DNA of 64,000 nt from NCBI GenBank assembly GCA_003868215.1, contig QWDQ01000009.1:186001-250000 (forward strand), written 5' to 3'. The position numbers were made by a program, and so were the translations under genes. Origin of the DNA: Pseudophaeomoniella oleicola (taxonomy: Eukaryota; Ascomycota; Eurotiomycetes; Phaeomoniellales; Phaeomoniellaceae). Every line of letters starts with the position of its first letter. The stretch's first letter is position 1. Below, piece by piece: positions 11,868-22,001 of this stretch. The notes under the pieces are model-generated. The model was not told the origin of the DNA, did no database searches, and saw nothing but the letters and a program-made list of their open reading frames with translations.

Positions 11868-12983
11868 ATGGCTCCTAGAACGACAACAGGGTTTCTCTCC
11901 CTGCCTCCAGAAATACGCAACCGCATCTATATCGAAGTCTTCGATCTGGAAGGCCCAGTTTGTTTTGACTCCCACAAAGAGGCATTGAACTGCACCAACG
12001 TTCTCGTCCTCTGTCGGCAGATATATGGGGAGGCCCGGTCTCTAATCGCCGACGAAGTACATACTATCTTAATCATGGGAGATCACAGACCACTCCTGAG
12101 AAGCATGTTTGCCTTTGGTAAACCCTCCTTCTTCAAGAGTGAAGCACGTGGCGGCCGATGCTATCTGCCACCTCGTTATTGTGAATTACAATTTGTATCA
12201 TTTCGCAAAGTGTGTCTCGACATTCAATACCCAGCATCGTGGGCACCTGCGAAAAAGTTCTCGAACAAGATATCGGAAATTGCCCAAGTCCTTGAGAAGT
12301 CGAGATGTCTGGTCGACCTGCACTTGAAGATCCGAATCGAGGGCATTCCAAACCCGGAACTCACCGATGTGTCACAGTACACCCACGACAACAGCGCGAA
12401 ATGGAATAAAGCAATATATCGAATACTGTTACCTTTGGTTTCACTGGCAGTCCAGATGAAATGGGGCTTTGAGGTTACGACGAACGTAGTCTTCGAAAGA
12501 GGTTGGAGATACTTCAGCACGCCCAAGTACATCGACCCGATCGCAACCATGCTCCAGAAGACCTGGCGCCAGCACAAAGACAATGCCATTACGGAACCCC
12601 CGAGCATAACCCGAGAGCACTACCTCATCCCCGAATGCCGCGTCTGCTACGCCATCTTCGCCACGCGGGATGCTCTCCTTCGCCACGCCACCGACGCACG
12701 TCACGGGACCCGATACTCCAAGAAGGAAGATAACAAGATGTGGGTCAAGCAGAAGCCCTTCACACCCCGGCACGTGTGTTTCACGTGCGCGATGTCGTTT
12801 CAGACGCTCATCAAGAAGGAGCGGCATGTAGACAGGTACGGTCATGAGCGGAAGGGTATGATATCCCGATGGGTACAGTATGACGGAGAGAAAAGAGAAG
12901 AGAAAAGAGGAGGAAGACGGAGAAGAGGAGGCAGAAGAAGAGAAAAGGTTGATGCTTATGATGATGCCAAGGATGGGAATTGA
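11868..12983 (+). CDS. 2EXR-like protein with two C2H2 zinc fingers
   Basis: Single exon of 371 residues from ATG 11868 (ACCATGG context), preferred over upstream non-ATG codons. GFLSLPPEIRNRIYIEVFD plus VLCRQIYGEARSL form the N-terminal 2EXR/F-box-like module. Near residues 257-279 is a C-x2-C-x12-H-x5-H finger (CRVC...H...H), and at 304-326 a second finger of identical spacing (CFTC...H...H). The C-terminal tail is very basic (GGRRRRGGRRRE), suiting nuclear or nucleic-acid binding. Together this suggests an adaptor or DNA-binding protein, but no target is evident. It is probably related by its first domain to the protein at 8984-10027. Confidence 0.7.
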   Translation: MAPRTTTGFLSLPPEIRNRIYIEVFDLEGPVCFDSHKEALNCTNVLVLCRQIYGEARSLIADEVHTILIMGDHRPLLRSMFAFGKPSFFKSEARGGRCYLPPRYCELQFVSFRKVCLDIQYPASWAPAKKFSNKISEIAQVLEKSRCLVDLHLKIRIEGIPNPELTDVSQYTHDNSAKWNKAIYRILLPLVSLAVQMKWGFEVTTNVVFERGWRYFSTPKYIDPIATMLQKTWRQHKDNAITEPPSITREHYLIPECRVCYAIFATRDALLRHATDARHGTRYSKKEDNKMWVKQKPFTPRHVCFTCAMSFQTLIKKERHVDRYGHERKGMISRWVQYDGEKREEKRGGRRRRGGRRREKVDAYDDAKDGN

Positions 12984-13496
12984 CTGAGTGGTGGCCTTTT
13001 GTATATCTATGAATATAGCGACTGATGCCACTCGTATCACTCAATATGATGTGATTTTTGGTTTTGACATGAGGTCAAAATCACCTACTATACCTCGGGA
13101 GATACGTCGGAACTGCGGAGTATGTGAGCCTACACATGAGCCCTATAAGGAGACGGCGACCTCTGTAATCTGAAGGATATTTCGCCGGACTTCATCATTT
13201 CTAGTATTCAAGCAGACAACCAACATTGGCAGTGAAGACGCTTAGTCGTGTTCTGTGCAGTTGAGGCTCGGAATCTAACGTTAATTACCGGCAGTTATAT
13301 TTGCCTGCCGGGAGGATGACCGTACAATTATCAATGTACAACAGCATCAAATGAAGTTCCTGTATGTACCCTTCTTGTGTCTGCCGTTTGTATCTTCAAA
13401 ATTCAATTCATAAATTTGCTCTTGTGTGCAAGTCGTCTTTTCCTCTCTTTGATTGACTGACCGATCTTAAAAGATCTCCGTAGTGGTGGGTTGAGA
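12984..13496. other. Intergenic region
   Basis: No supported gene. It holds the 3' UTR of the zinc-finger gene and the promoter side of the hydrolase gene. Confidence 0.5.
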
Positions 13497-14969
13497 ATGA
13501 TGACCGATCCTCCGAAATCAATCCACCAACCAATTCACCCTTCGATACGCGACAAACTCGAGCCAGAATACGTCGCTTTCCACGATGAGAATCTTCAGTA
13601 TGTAGAACCTTCGGAGTCTAAGCCATGGCATCCGGACCAGAGGCTTGCCGCATCACCGATGGCGCTGGGGGCGATGAAGGTCGTTGAAGTTGGCAGCACG
13701 CGGGATTACGATCAGGGTAAATATCAATTACGGGTTTTTACGCCGGATGGTACGCCACCGGAAGGAGGATGGCCATTGCTTGTATGGTGTCATGGAGGTG
13801 AGGACGTCGCCGGCTTGCGAAAAGCGAATCTTTCGAAGGAGTCAGGAGGCGGGGCGGCTGACAGGTAACTGCAGGCGGATGGGTTGTGGGAGGATTGAAT
13901 AGTGAGAATGGCTTTCTCACGCATATATGCAAATGTATGTGAAGGATTGTCTGGACTTGCGATGTCATGGAATGTTCACTGTATCTCAGATACTTCAACG
14001 GTCGTTATATCGGTCAATTATCGCCATGCTCCCGAGTACACATATCCAACCGCAATCAACGACGTTGTTGAAGCTCTACAGTATATTGTTTCCAAATCAG
14101 GAACGGATCTTTTTCGCACGAACTCTTCTCGCCTGGCAATCGGTGGTCTGTCCGCGTATGAGCCCTACCTTCTCTTCCGTTTTCTCCATTTTCCATGTCC
14201 TGCCGCCTTTCTAACACATCATCTTCAGTGGCGGCTGTTTGACCGCCATCCTCTCTCTGAAAGCATCCCAATTAAATCCGCCGATCACACCCAGATTCCA
14301 ACTCATGATCCTCCCCGTCATAGACAGCACGGCGACAACATCGACGATCTGGTCTACATCTCAACATGCCCCCTGGTTAACTCCATCGCGCATGACATGG
14401 TATCGCGAGAAATACTTCCCCAACCACGCCAACACCGCCGATGCCTCCAATTGGGATGCCTCACCCAATTACGCCCCGAAAGGACTCCTCGCGAAAAGCC
14501 CTCGGACGTTCCTTGCGATCGCGGATTGTGACCTGCTCGCCCCAGAAGGGCTGGCGTACGCGGAGTCGTTGAAAGACGCCGGCGTTGATGTTGAAGCGAA
14601 GAGTTACCAAGGTGGAACGCATAGTCTTCTGATCCTTGCAGGGTAAGTGGTCTCCAATTCCCCCCCTCTCAGCTACAGTGGCCGGACACAAGCCCGACAG
14701 ACCGAAAAGCCCCCTCTTGCTAATTCTACAACGTGGCTAGGATCCTTCCAAAAGGAAAACAACTCGTCGACGATGCCTGTGATGCTCTAGCGAGCGCATT
14801 GGGAACGGAATACACATACAAACTGTCTGCGGAGAAGTGAGGATAACGACGATGACCATGGGTCTCGAATGTCCGGGGGCCTACTATTTACTATCTCGCA
14901 AGGGAATGGATGAATCAGAACAGACGAAACATCGGAATCCCAAAGAAAAGATCAGAGGTTTTGAATTAG
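13497..14969 (+). CDS. HSL-type alpha/beta hydrolase (esterase/lipase-like)
   Basis: Exons 13497-13797, 13875-13932, 13990-14155, 14229-14642 and 14741-14969. Splicing restores the HSL-family oxyanion motif HGGGW across the first junction and the nucleophile elbow GLSAGG across the third. SVNYRHAPEYTYPTAIND is the family's conserved strand. The Asp region is IADCDLLAPEGLAYAESL and the likely catalytic His is in YQGGTHSLL. Members hydrolyse short acyl esters or related substrates; no signal peptide is seen, so it is probably intracellular. After GILPKGKQLVDDACDALASALG, where homologues end, the frame runs on about 45 residues to a stop at 14967. In another frame a stop lies at 14839, so a late frameshift or a different terminal splice is possible. 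Confidence 0.75.
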
Positions 14970-16400
14970 ATATTATAGACGGAATATAGATACTTCATTC
15001 GTTGTCTTTTTTTTTTTTTTTTTTGGTTGATTATATCGAATATTTGAATTTGATGAATACCTACCTCCCTACCTTACCTGCTCACATCCGTTACATACAT
15101 CAATACATCTCCATAATCCGCAGCATCTGTTTACCTCTCATCTCTTCCTTCGTCAAATTCCAACGCCTTCTCTCCCTCCCCCTCACTCCCACCGTACGAT
15201 AGGTAGATACGTAGAACATTCTTCAAGTCCCCCGCACTGCACTCGCAATGCATAAATGCCTGTTCTGTGCCTGCCTGTCGACAAAACCGGCAAAACTCCC
15301 CCGCTTTTTTGGGGGTTATTAAATCTTATCGATATGCTTATCCTTCTTTTTATTACTGGAATGGAGGGGGAGGGTCACTGCGGTTCTGATTGCGAATAGC
15401 TAGAGGTAGCTATGTGGCGCGAAGATGCTGTGCAATGCTGCTGCTATTATTCTTTGAGAGGGAGTGTGCTTGATTCATAGGCAAGAGTCTTGCAAGTCTG
15501 CGACAACCTAAGCCCCCCCTAGGTCCTCGACTGTTCCACATCGTTTAATAGTATTGTGCTGGAAGCTGGGAAGGGGCATCAGAGATGGGAGTCAAGAGCT
15601 ACTTGCTTCAGGGTTTGGTCGGCAGTCTGGAACGCCGTTGGATCTGAACAAGACGAACATAGGTAATGTGCTGGTTGTTCTAAGCGTCATACGGTGCATC
15701 GATACTTCGATGTCATCTTTGGAGACGAACCATGTGGCAGGACTTACGGCCCGATAACTGCAGGACTGTAATGAGCTCTACTGTTACCTCGGGCTGTGTG
15801 ATAGTCAACATGATCCTCGGCCAATAGTGATATTTCTATTCGCGCAGGTCTCAAGTAGAAGGATGTTGCTTCCGTCAACCACGTAGAAATGAAGACACTA
15901 TCTCGAACTACTGTAACCGTCTGCTCGGCTCTTCGGTTACCATCGGCCCATGTGCTACGAGATACCCGCCGTGTGGCTAGAAGCGACATGGGTGTATGTC
16001 ATACAACGTAGCACACGTCTCAGCGACAGCGAAACTGACACATCGAGACATGTCATCAACTCATACAGTCAGGTACCCGTGGCCAGAGCGATCTCGATCA
16101 GTCGATCCTCTCCTTTCTGTGGGCCATACCCATTCCTAGAGGTTGGAAACAGGGTGTGAAAATCTCACACATGTTGTCATGGCTGAAACAGCAAATGACG
16201 GTAGGTTGACACGGCAATCTGAACACTACTAATGTACGGAGACGTGGGATGGCCTCGGTGGTATGTGGGCTTGGCGGGCGTCATAGTGCCTCAGTTCGTG
16301 CCGACTTCAGATGAAAAATCGAGTGGCTTGGGACCGGAGAGAGAATGAGTGGCGGTGATAAGCTGATTGGTGAGCAGAGGATGCTGAGCCACACTCGGAT

Positions 16401-16415
16401 GTTACTACGTAGTAC
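16401..16415. promoter_or_regulatory. GTTACTACGTAGTAC palindromic element, copy 1
   Basis: The core TACTACGTAGTA is a perfect 12-base palindrome at 16403-16414. An identical 15-mer occurs 384 bp downstream, nearer the Grg1 start. This suits a homodimeric transcription-factor site; the factor is unknown. Confidence 0.45.
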
Positions 16416-16784
16416 TTAGCGTGGCAGACATTACTGAACGATGATGGAAGGCTTGAAAATCCCATCCTAGTCGAGATGGAAAACTAAAGGTCAGGCGTGA
16501 TCCATCTCGCCATCAGATCTACAATGGCGATGGTAAACATGTCACAAGCCCCAAGCAGAAATTTCCCAGATCTAGAGTAGTTCATGCAGCTTTTCTGATT
16601 GGTTGACAGCACGCGGCAGTCCGTGCCCCACCAATGAAACGCGTGGAGAGTCGCGGGTCATAGATGAGCGCATCATGACGTACATCCACTTCTTACCTCA
16701 ATTGGATTATGGACTATTGAACCGAACAGCGTGATGGATTATGCACCACGCAAAAGAAAGTGCATGAACTGCTTGCATCATATT

Positions 16785-16799
16785 GTTACTACGTAGTAC
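16785..16799. promoter_or_regulatory. GTTACTACGTAGTAC palindromic element, copy 2
   Basis: Exact second copy of the 15-mer at 16401, about 300 bp upstream of the Grg1 start codon. Confidence 0.45.
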
Positions 16800-16896
16800 A
16801 CCGTATGTAGTATGCACCTGGCCACTGGTTCACCTAACTTGGTGAAGGATGAAAGCGGGGACACGTAATTACTTCTTCAATAACGTAGGAGAATGG

Positions 16897-16970
16897 AGGG
16901 GCAGGTGCAAATGACTGCCTGCAAACAAATAGTACGTCAGTTTCTGCCCCTCGTCTGAGATATTATATAA
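16897..16970 (+). promoter_or_regulatory. Grg1 core promoter: stress-type boxes and TATA
   Basis: AGGGG at 16897-16901 and CCCCT at 16947-16951 match stress-response-element cores in both orientations. TATATAA at 16964-16970 lies about 130 bp before the ATG, followed by a CT/CA-rich leader with a short ATCA repeat. This arrangement fits a strongly expressed, stress- or starvation-induced gene; the function of the boxes is inferred from family knowledge. Confidence 0.6.
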
Positions 16971-17031
16971 AGACTCTTCAACCTGCTTCTACTTTCTCTT
17001 CAAAACATCATCCACAAATCACTTCAAAACG

Positions 17032-17056
17032 ATCAATCAATCAATCAATCAATCAA
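17032..17056 (+). repeat. (ATCA)n in the Grg1 5' leader
   Basis: About six tandem ATCA units, about 45 bp before the start codon, in a C/A-rich untranslated leader. Confidence 0.85.
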
Positions 17057-17098
17057 ACCATCTTCCCAAACTTCAAACCACCTTCAAACACCTTCACA

Positions 17099-17424
17099 AT
17101 GGAGACTGTCAAGTTCGTATCCCTTCTACCCTGACGGATCTGGTTCAGTCACTAACACAGTGCCATAGGAACGCTGCCAACTACGTTTCCGAGTCCGTCC
17201 AGGGCGCCGGTCACGAGGCTTCCAAGGAGGTCAACAAGAATGTCGCCAAGGACTCCAACGCTCCAGTCGACACCCGTGCCACCGCTGCCAAGGATGCCGT
17301 TGGTGACAAGTTCAACGAGCACAAGTCTGACGTACGTTTTACTCTCCCAGATGAATTACCTTGACACGTATTGACAATGTTGCAGACCAAGGCCGATGTC
17401 CACAAGGAGGCTGCCAAGCACTAA
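17099..17424 (+). CDS. grg1: Grg1/Ccg-1 glucose-repressible small protein
   Basis: Exons 17099-17112, 17169-17331 and 17386-17424 give 71 residues, the length of Neurospora GRG-1/CCG-1. METVKNAANYVSESVQGAG, a lysine/alanine-rich middle with KEVNKNVAKDSNAP and a terminal KADVHKEAAKH match that family. The protein is hydrophilic and helix-prone, with KxxA-type periodicity as in LEA-like proteins. In Neurospora the gene is derepressed by low glucose, clock-controlled and abundantly expressed; the molecular role is unclear. The first intron would use a non-consensus donor (GTTCGT) with CATAG. An alternative GTATCC donor with the CACAG acceptor would insert a few residues after METVK. Confidence 0.88.
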
Positions 17425-18110
17425 ACTTCTCTTTCCAAGTCATTCAAGTGGTGGACAGTACTCATTGATACCCCAAATGGAAGGATGGAAAGAAGGCTCG
17501 ATACATAAGCCATGAATGATGCTTCTTAGACAGCTCATTCTGGCCTTTCTTTACGACGGATATGAATAGCTTTCGAGTACCCTAAGATAGTTGCAATACA
17601 AATTCAGTAAAACCTGGAGAAAAAAAAAAATCATTCCTATCTTCCTGGTAACTGCTACACTTGTACTGATTAGCAGATTGATTTGTATACACCTGCCTTG
17701 GGGGAAATGTCTATATACTTTGACCTGCTGTGAACTCAGCTTCCTCTCGCTAGTGATATATTGCAAGTAAACATCAACCCCGCACTCAAAAGCCGTGCCT
17801 TTCTTTCTCCACCAGTGCGCCTTTGCCGATCAATACCCCGCAAACCGTCCCCAATCTCATCGAGCAAGCTGCTCAGAATTTCTACTCGGTACTTGCATCG
17901 AGGTAGAGGGGAATATGCAGACTCCGTCATGAAACTATTCCCGGTGTTTTGTTTCTCTGTGACCAGTGACTTCCTTGAGATCTATTCTCTTTCTCTCCCT
18001 GTTATGTGCTCGTGTTCCTCGTGTCAGATCCATGCTATGATACTTGTCTAGCCACTATCTCATCTGTCCGTTCTTCTCGTTACGTTCTTGTTGATATTTC
18101 AGCACTCGCA
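17425..18110. other. Intergenic region
   Basis: Grg1 3' UTR, an A-run at 17621-17630, and the promoter side of the ligase gene. No supported coding sequence. Confidence 0.5.
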
Positions 18111-19908
18111 ATGATTTTCAGATCGACACAACCAGACATTTGTGGTAAGCAGCGCAACAGCTGAAGGCCATCTCTATGACTGAGGATATCTAGTCCCTCC
18201 GAAGTTGCCTATATGGTCATGGCTTTTTGATTCAGGTTATTCGCCACTACGGAAGCATAGCAGTACCAGACTCGCAGGGTATACTAATACCACCACCGAA
18301 GAACGATTGTCATGGGAAGACGTCAAAACTCATTCGACCCATCTATCTACCGCACTTGTCAAGCAGCATGGACTCAAGCAAGGGGACAGGGTCGCCCTCT
18401 TCAGTCCGAACACTGTTTGGTACCCCGTTGCAATGTTTGGCGTCCTCCGTGCTGGAGGTGTTGTGAGTGGAGCGTCTCCAGCATACAATGCAGACGAAAT
18501 GGCATACGCACTAAAGATTGCAAATGCTAAATATCTGATGACGATTCCTGGCTCCATGACAGTCGCTGCAGCAGCTGCCGAGAAGGTTGGCATTCCAGAG
18601 GAGAATGTGTTGTTACTGGATGGGGAGCTAGAAGGCTTTTCCAACATGCGACAGCTTTTGTCCGCTGGAAAGGCTGCTGGTGAGAACAATCAAGTCTCAC
18701 CCTTTCAAATACCAGAAGGCAAAACAAACCGAGACATTATAGCTTTCTTGTCTTTCTCAAGCGGCACTACTGGGTTACCGAAAGCTGTCATGATTGCGCA
18801 CTCGAACATGATTGGGCAAGCTTTACAAGTAGAACAATGCACACCGTCATCTTACAAGAAAACTGTGGCCGTCCTACCACTCTTCCATATCACCGGTCTG
18901 GTGCACCTGCTCCATCTGCCTGTCTATCTCAACGTTGAGGTATACATGATGCCAACCTACAACCTCGAGAGTTTGCTTGAAGTGACCTGCAAATACCAGA
19001 TCCCCGACTGGAATCTGGTACCGCCTATCATTATTCAACTCACCAGGGCCCCTCAGCTTCTACTCGACAAGTATGACTTCTCTTTCGTCAAACGGATAAT
19101 GAGCGGAGCAGCTCCTTTATCTGCAGAAGTCATCCGAGCACTCGCGGCGAGGTTCCCAGGGTCTGGGTTTAAACAAGGTTACGGCATGACAGAATCGTGC
19201 TCCTGCATTACGATGCATGAGGAGGCATTCTATGATTACAAGTACGCCCACTATGCTGGCAACCTATGTGCGTCAACCGTTGTCAAGATTATCCATCCTA
19301 TTACTGGGAAGGAATGCGGATATGACGAAGAAGGGGAGATATGGGCTAAAGGACCCCAAATAGTGATGGGGTACTTGAGCAATGAGAAAGCAACTCGCGA
19401 GACTTTTGACAATGAAGGCTACCTACACACAGGAGATATTGGTAAGATCAATGGAGAAGGCTTACTTCTCATCACGGACCGTTTGAAGGAAATGATCAAG
19501 GTCAAAGGCATCGCTGTGGCACCAGCCGAACTGGAAGACTTGCTTCTCGGTCATGAGCTTATCGAAGACTGTGCTGTACTTGGTGTGCGCGATGAACTTG
19601 CGGGTGAGAGACCAAAGGCATATATCGTCCTTAAAGGTCCCATTCGTGATGATGAATGTAGGTTGGAGGCGTCATGCAAGGAGCTGATACAATACGTGAA
19701 AGAGAAAAAGGATAGAAATAAATGGATAGTGGAAATCGAGGTCATAGATTCTGTCCCCAAGTCCGCCAGCGGGAAGATCTTGAGAAGAGTCTTGAGAGAT
19801 ATGGCACGAGCGGCCACAGCAGAGCACCAACGGGTGCAAGGAAAGGCAAGCAGACAGTTGGCGTACGTCTACAAGGATGAGATGAGGGTAGAGAGAGCGA
19901 AAATCTAG
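18111..19908 (+). CDS. AMP-forming acyl/4-coumarate-CoA-ligase-like enzyme
   Basis: Exons 18111-18144 and 18194-19908 (49-nt intron) give 582 residues. The adenylate-forming signature FSSGTTGLPKAVMIAHSN is near residue 200, YGMTESCS near 340, LHTGDIG near 424, the hinge region KGIAVAPAELE, and the C-terminal catalytic lysine block PKSASGKILRR near 530. The family activates carboxylic acids with ATP, then forms the CoA thioester. The protein ends in AKI, which fits the loose PTS1 pattern [SAC][KRH][LMI], so peroxisomal import is plausible. Substrate is unknown; fungal members act on phenylpropanoid, fatty or secondary-metabolite acids. It converges tail-to-tail on an SDR gene, 137 bp apart. 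Confidence 0.85.
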
Positions 19909-20045
19909 CCTTATTGCACAATTATACACAGGGTAACGAGTGATTAGATCACGAATATAAACGCTCTTCGTCTCTAATGATCACCTTCTGCGAGAGGACA
20001 TAAATGAACTATATCAAAGCTGCATTTGAGGCAATAGACACTGAG

Positions 20046-21136
20046 TTATCCCTGCTTCAACTCCGCAATACTTTGTCTGACTTCTGGCACGTCGTTTGCC
20101 AATGCTTCCACAATTTCTCCCCAAACTCGCTCCCTCAGCTCCTCACCTTGCTTCCCGGACACCAGTGGGACGGGCCTAGGGCGCATCGCACGTCAGCAGT
20201 GATTCCTTTTGTTTCACACAGTATACCCGGGACTTACGCTTTGATCTGGTCATGTTGCCAGAATCGACCGTGCGCCTCTTCGCCCAATGTAACACCACTG
20301 ACGAGGGTCCTTGACCCTTGCTCTGTTGTTCTGGTGAACAATGTGAACATAATTGGTCGAAGGACGTTGAATAGTAAGCTGCTATAGCCGCGGCTGAGGT
20401 CGGAGGCACAGAAGCCAGGACAGACGGATGTCACTAGCACGTCGATCTTCGAGTCCTTGCCGGTGGTGTCTAGCGAAGGTGACTTTGCTAGGTTCGCGAG
20501 TGTTTGCATAACGTACATAACGAAGAGTTTGGAAATTGCGTATTGCTTCGAGGTAACATAGTGATCAGGTGTACTGTACGACTTCAAAAGGTTCTCCGCC
20601 TGCCGATTTCCTTCGTCGATCTCGACTCTCTCATGATTGCCTGACGCGACAATCTCCAGGACTGGGAGTCCATCGACTTTCCTCGAACTCTTGAGCTTTC
20701 TCAAGAGGAGCAGGCCCAGGAATGCTGTCGACAGTGTGTTGACCTGCAACGTCTCCTCCCATCCATACTTGGACTCCTGATACCCAACCATGAACACCCC
20801 TGCGTTCAATATCACAACATCCAGCCTCTCAAGGCCTGCTGCTTTGTGCGCGAACTCCGTTATACTATCATAGGAATCCATATCGAGGTTCCACACCTCA
20901 ACCCGATCCTTTTTGCCAGTCTGAGCCTCGATCTCGGATTTGGCTTGCAGCCCCTTCTCTAGATTCCGCACGCCGAGGATCACTAGAGAGGCGTCTAGCT
21001 TGACGAATTTGAGCGCCGCTTGGAACCCGAGACCGGTGTTGGAGCCAGTCACGATCACGGTTTTGTTGGCGAACGAGTCTTTTGGCTCGGCGGGCGGATG
21101 CCATTTGTGCTGGAGCATGCTCCAAAGACCAGCCAT
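20046..21136 (-). CDS. Short-chain dehydrogenase/reductase
   Basis: Complement of exons 20238-21136 and 20046-20175, with a 62-nt GTAAGT...CTAG intron, encode 342 residues. Start MAGLWSML is preferred over an upstream in-frame ATG at 21193 because it matches the family N-terminus. The cofactor motif TGSNTGLG lies near residue 31, NAG near 110, and the catalytic pair YAISK near 200, preceded by a serine in EIVASGNH. This is a classical SDR of the fungal retinol-dehydrogenase/WW-oxidoreductase-like type, NAD(P)H-dependent, acting on a carbonyl or alcohol. The last exon (GEELRERVWGEIVEALANDV) is the usual SDR tail. It is divergently transcribed from the ferric reductase. Confidence 0.85.
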
Positions 21137-22001
21137 TGTTGAAACGCTTTGCAAGGTGTAAATAAATGTGGATTGAAAACTCGATGTGATCAAGTACTTT
21201 ACGCGCCGGTCAATCTTGGGTGGTGTAAAGAAGAGAGCTTGGTCAACATCGAAAGGACAGCCTGCATGTCCTGCTCATACTCTCTATATCTTTTCGTCGG
21301 CCAGCAATGACAAATCCGAGAGACAATCCACGCCTGTGCAAAGCTGGGTCAACGCCAAGATGCGAGACGGCACGTCCTGCACAGAAGCATCTAGTAAGTC
21401 CAGACCAGGCACCTCCCGACTTACGACGACAACGATTACACTAGTCAGTAGGGGGCACGCAACTATTCCGCTCAATTTGAGGACACCTACTTCCAATTTT
21501 CGGCTTATGAGAACCTTGGTCATGTTCTTCCTTAACCGTTGACCGATTCGGCCTTCCTGGAGGTTCAAAATCGGCTTCCACGACCGAGGACAAGAGTTGG
21601 CTCAACATCTCGACAATTGAGCTAAAACGATCCTTATCTTCTACGATTTATCCCTAGACTCGAAGAAACAGACTACCGCCCGAACCAATATATGAAAATA
21701 GCTTATCTGATAAGATCAGATGTTGGTACTACGTAGGTGACAGTTCATAAAACATCGGGAGATCCACATGGCCACACACAGCGAGGTAGGATGGATTTGA
21801 TTTGCGACTGGGTGACCACTTGCCCTTCAAGGCATATCTCAACTCGGTTAACATCCTTTTCTTTCTCTCTAATTTTGATGCATGTTTGGAGCTCATGCTC
21901 CGGCGTTGGTAGTGCCATACAGGATGGAGTAGGTCGAACTGAGCCAACTTTCTTCGGGCAATCCGACATCGAATGAAAGACCGGTGGTCTCTCGACCGAC
22001 G
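21137..22001. other. Divergent promoter region, SDR/ferric reductase
   Basis: An 865-bp interval between divergent start codons. A TACTACGTAGG sequence at about 21727 resembles the Grg1 palindrome but is imperfect. Nothing supported as coding. Confidence 0.5.

Larger units (their letters stand above)
14970..16900. other. Long intergenic region upstream of the Grg1 homologue
   Basis: About 1.9 kb without supported coding sequence. It contains an 18-T tract at 15007-15024, CT-rich DNA around 15140-15190, and two identical copies of a 15-base near-palindrome at 16401 and 16785. The size suits an extended regulatory region or an unannotated ncRNA. Confidence 0.55.

Noticed and set aside
12441-13040. 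199-residue minus-strand open frame opposite the zinc-finger gene
   Set aside because: Antisense to a clearly coding plus-strand domain, and Ser/Phe-rich from its purine-rich tail.
20004-20387. Plus-strand 127-residue open frame
   Set aside because: Antisense to the spliced 3' part of the SDR gene, whose exon 2 matches the SDR C-terminus.
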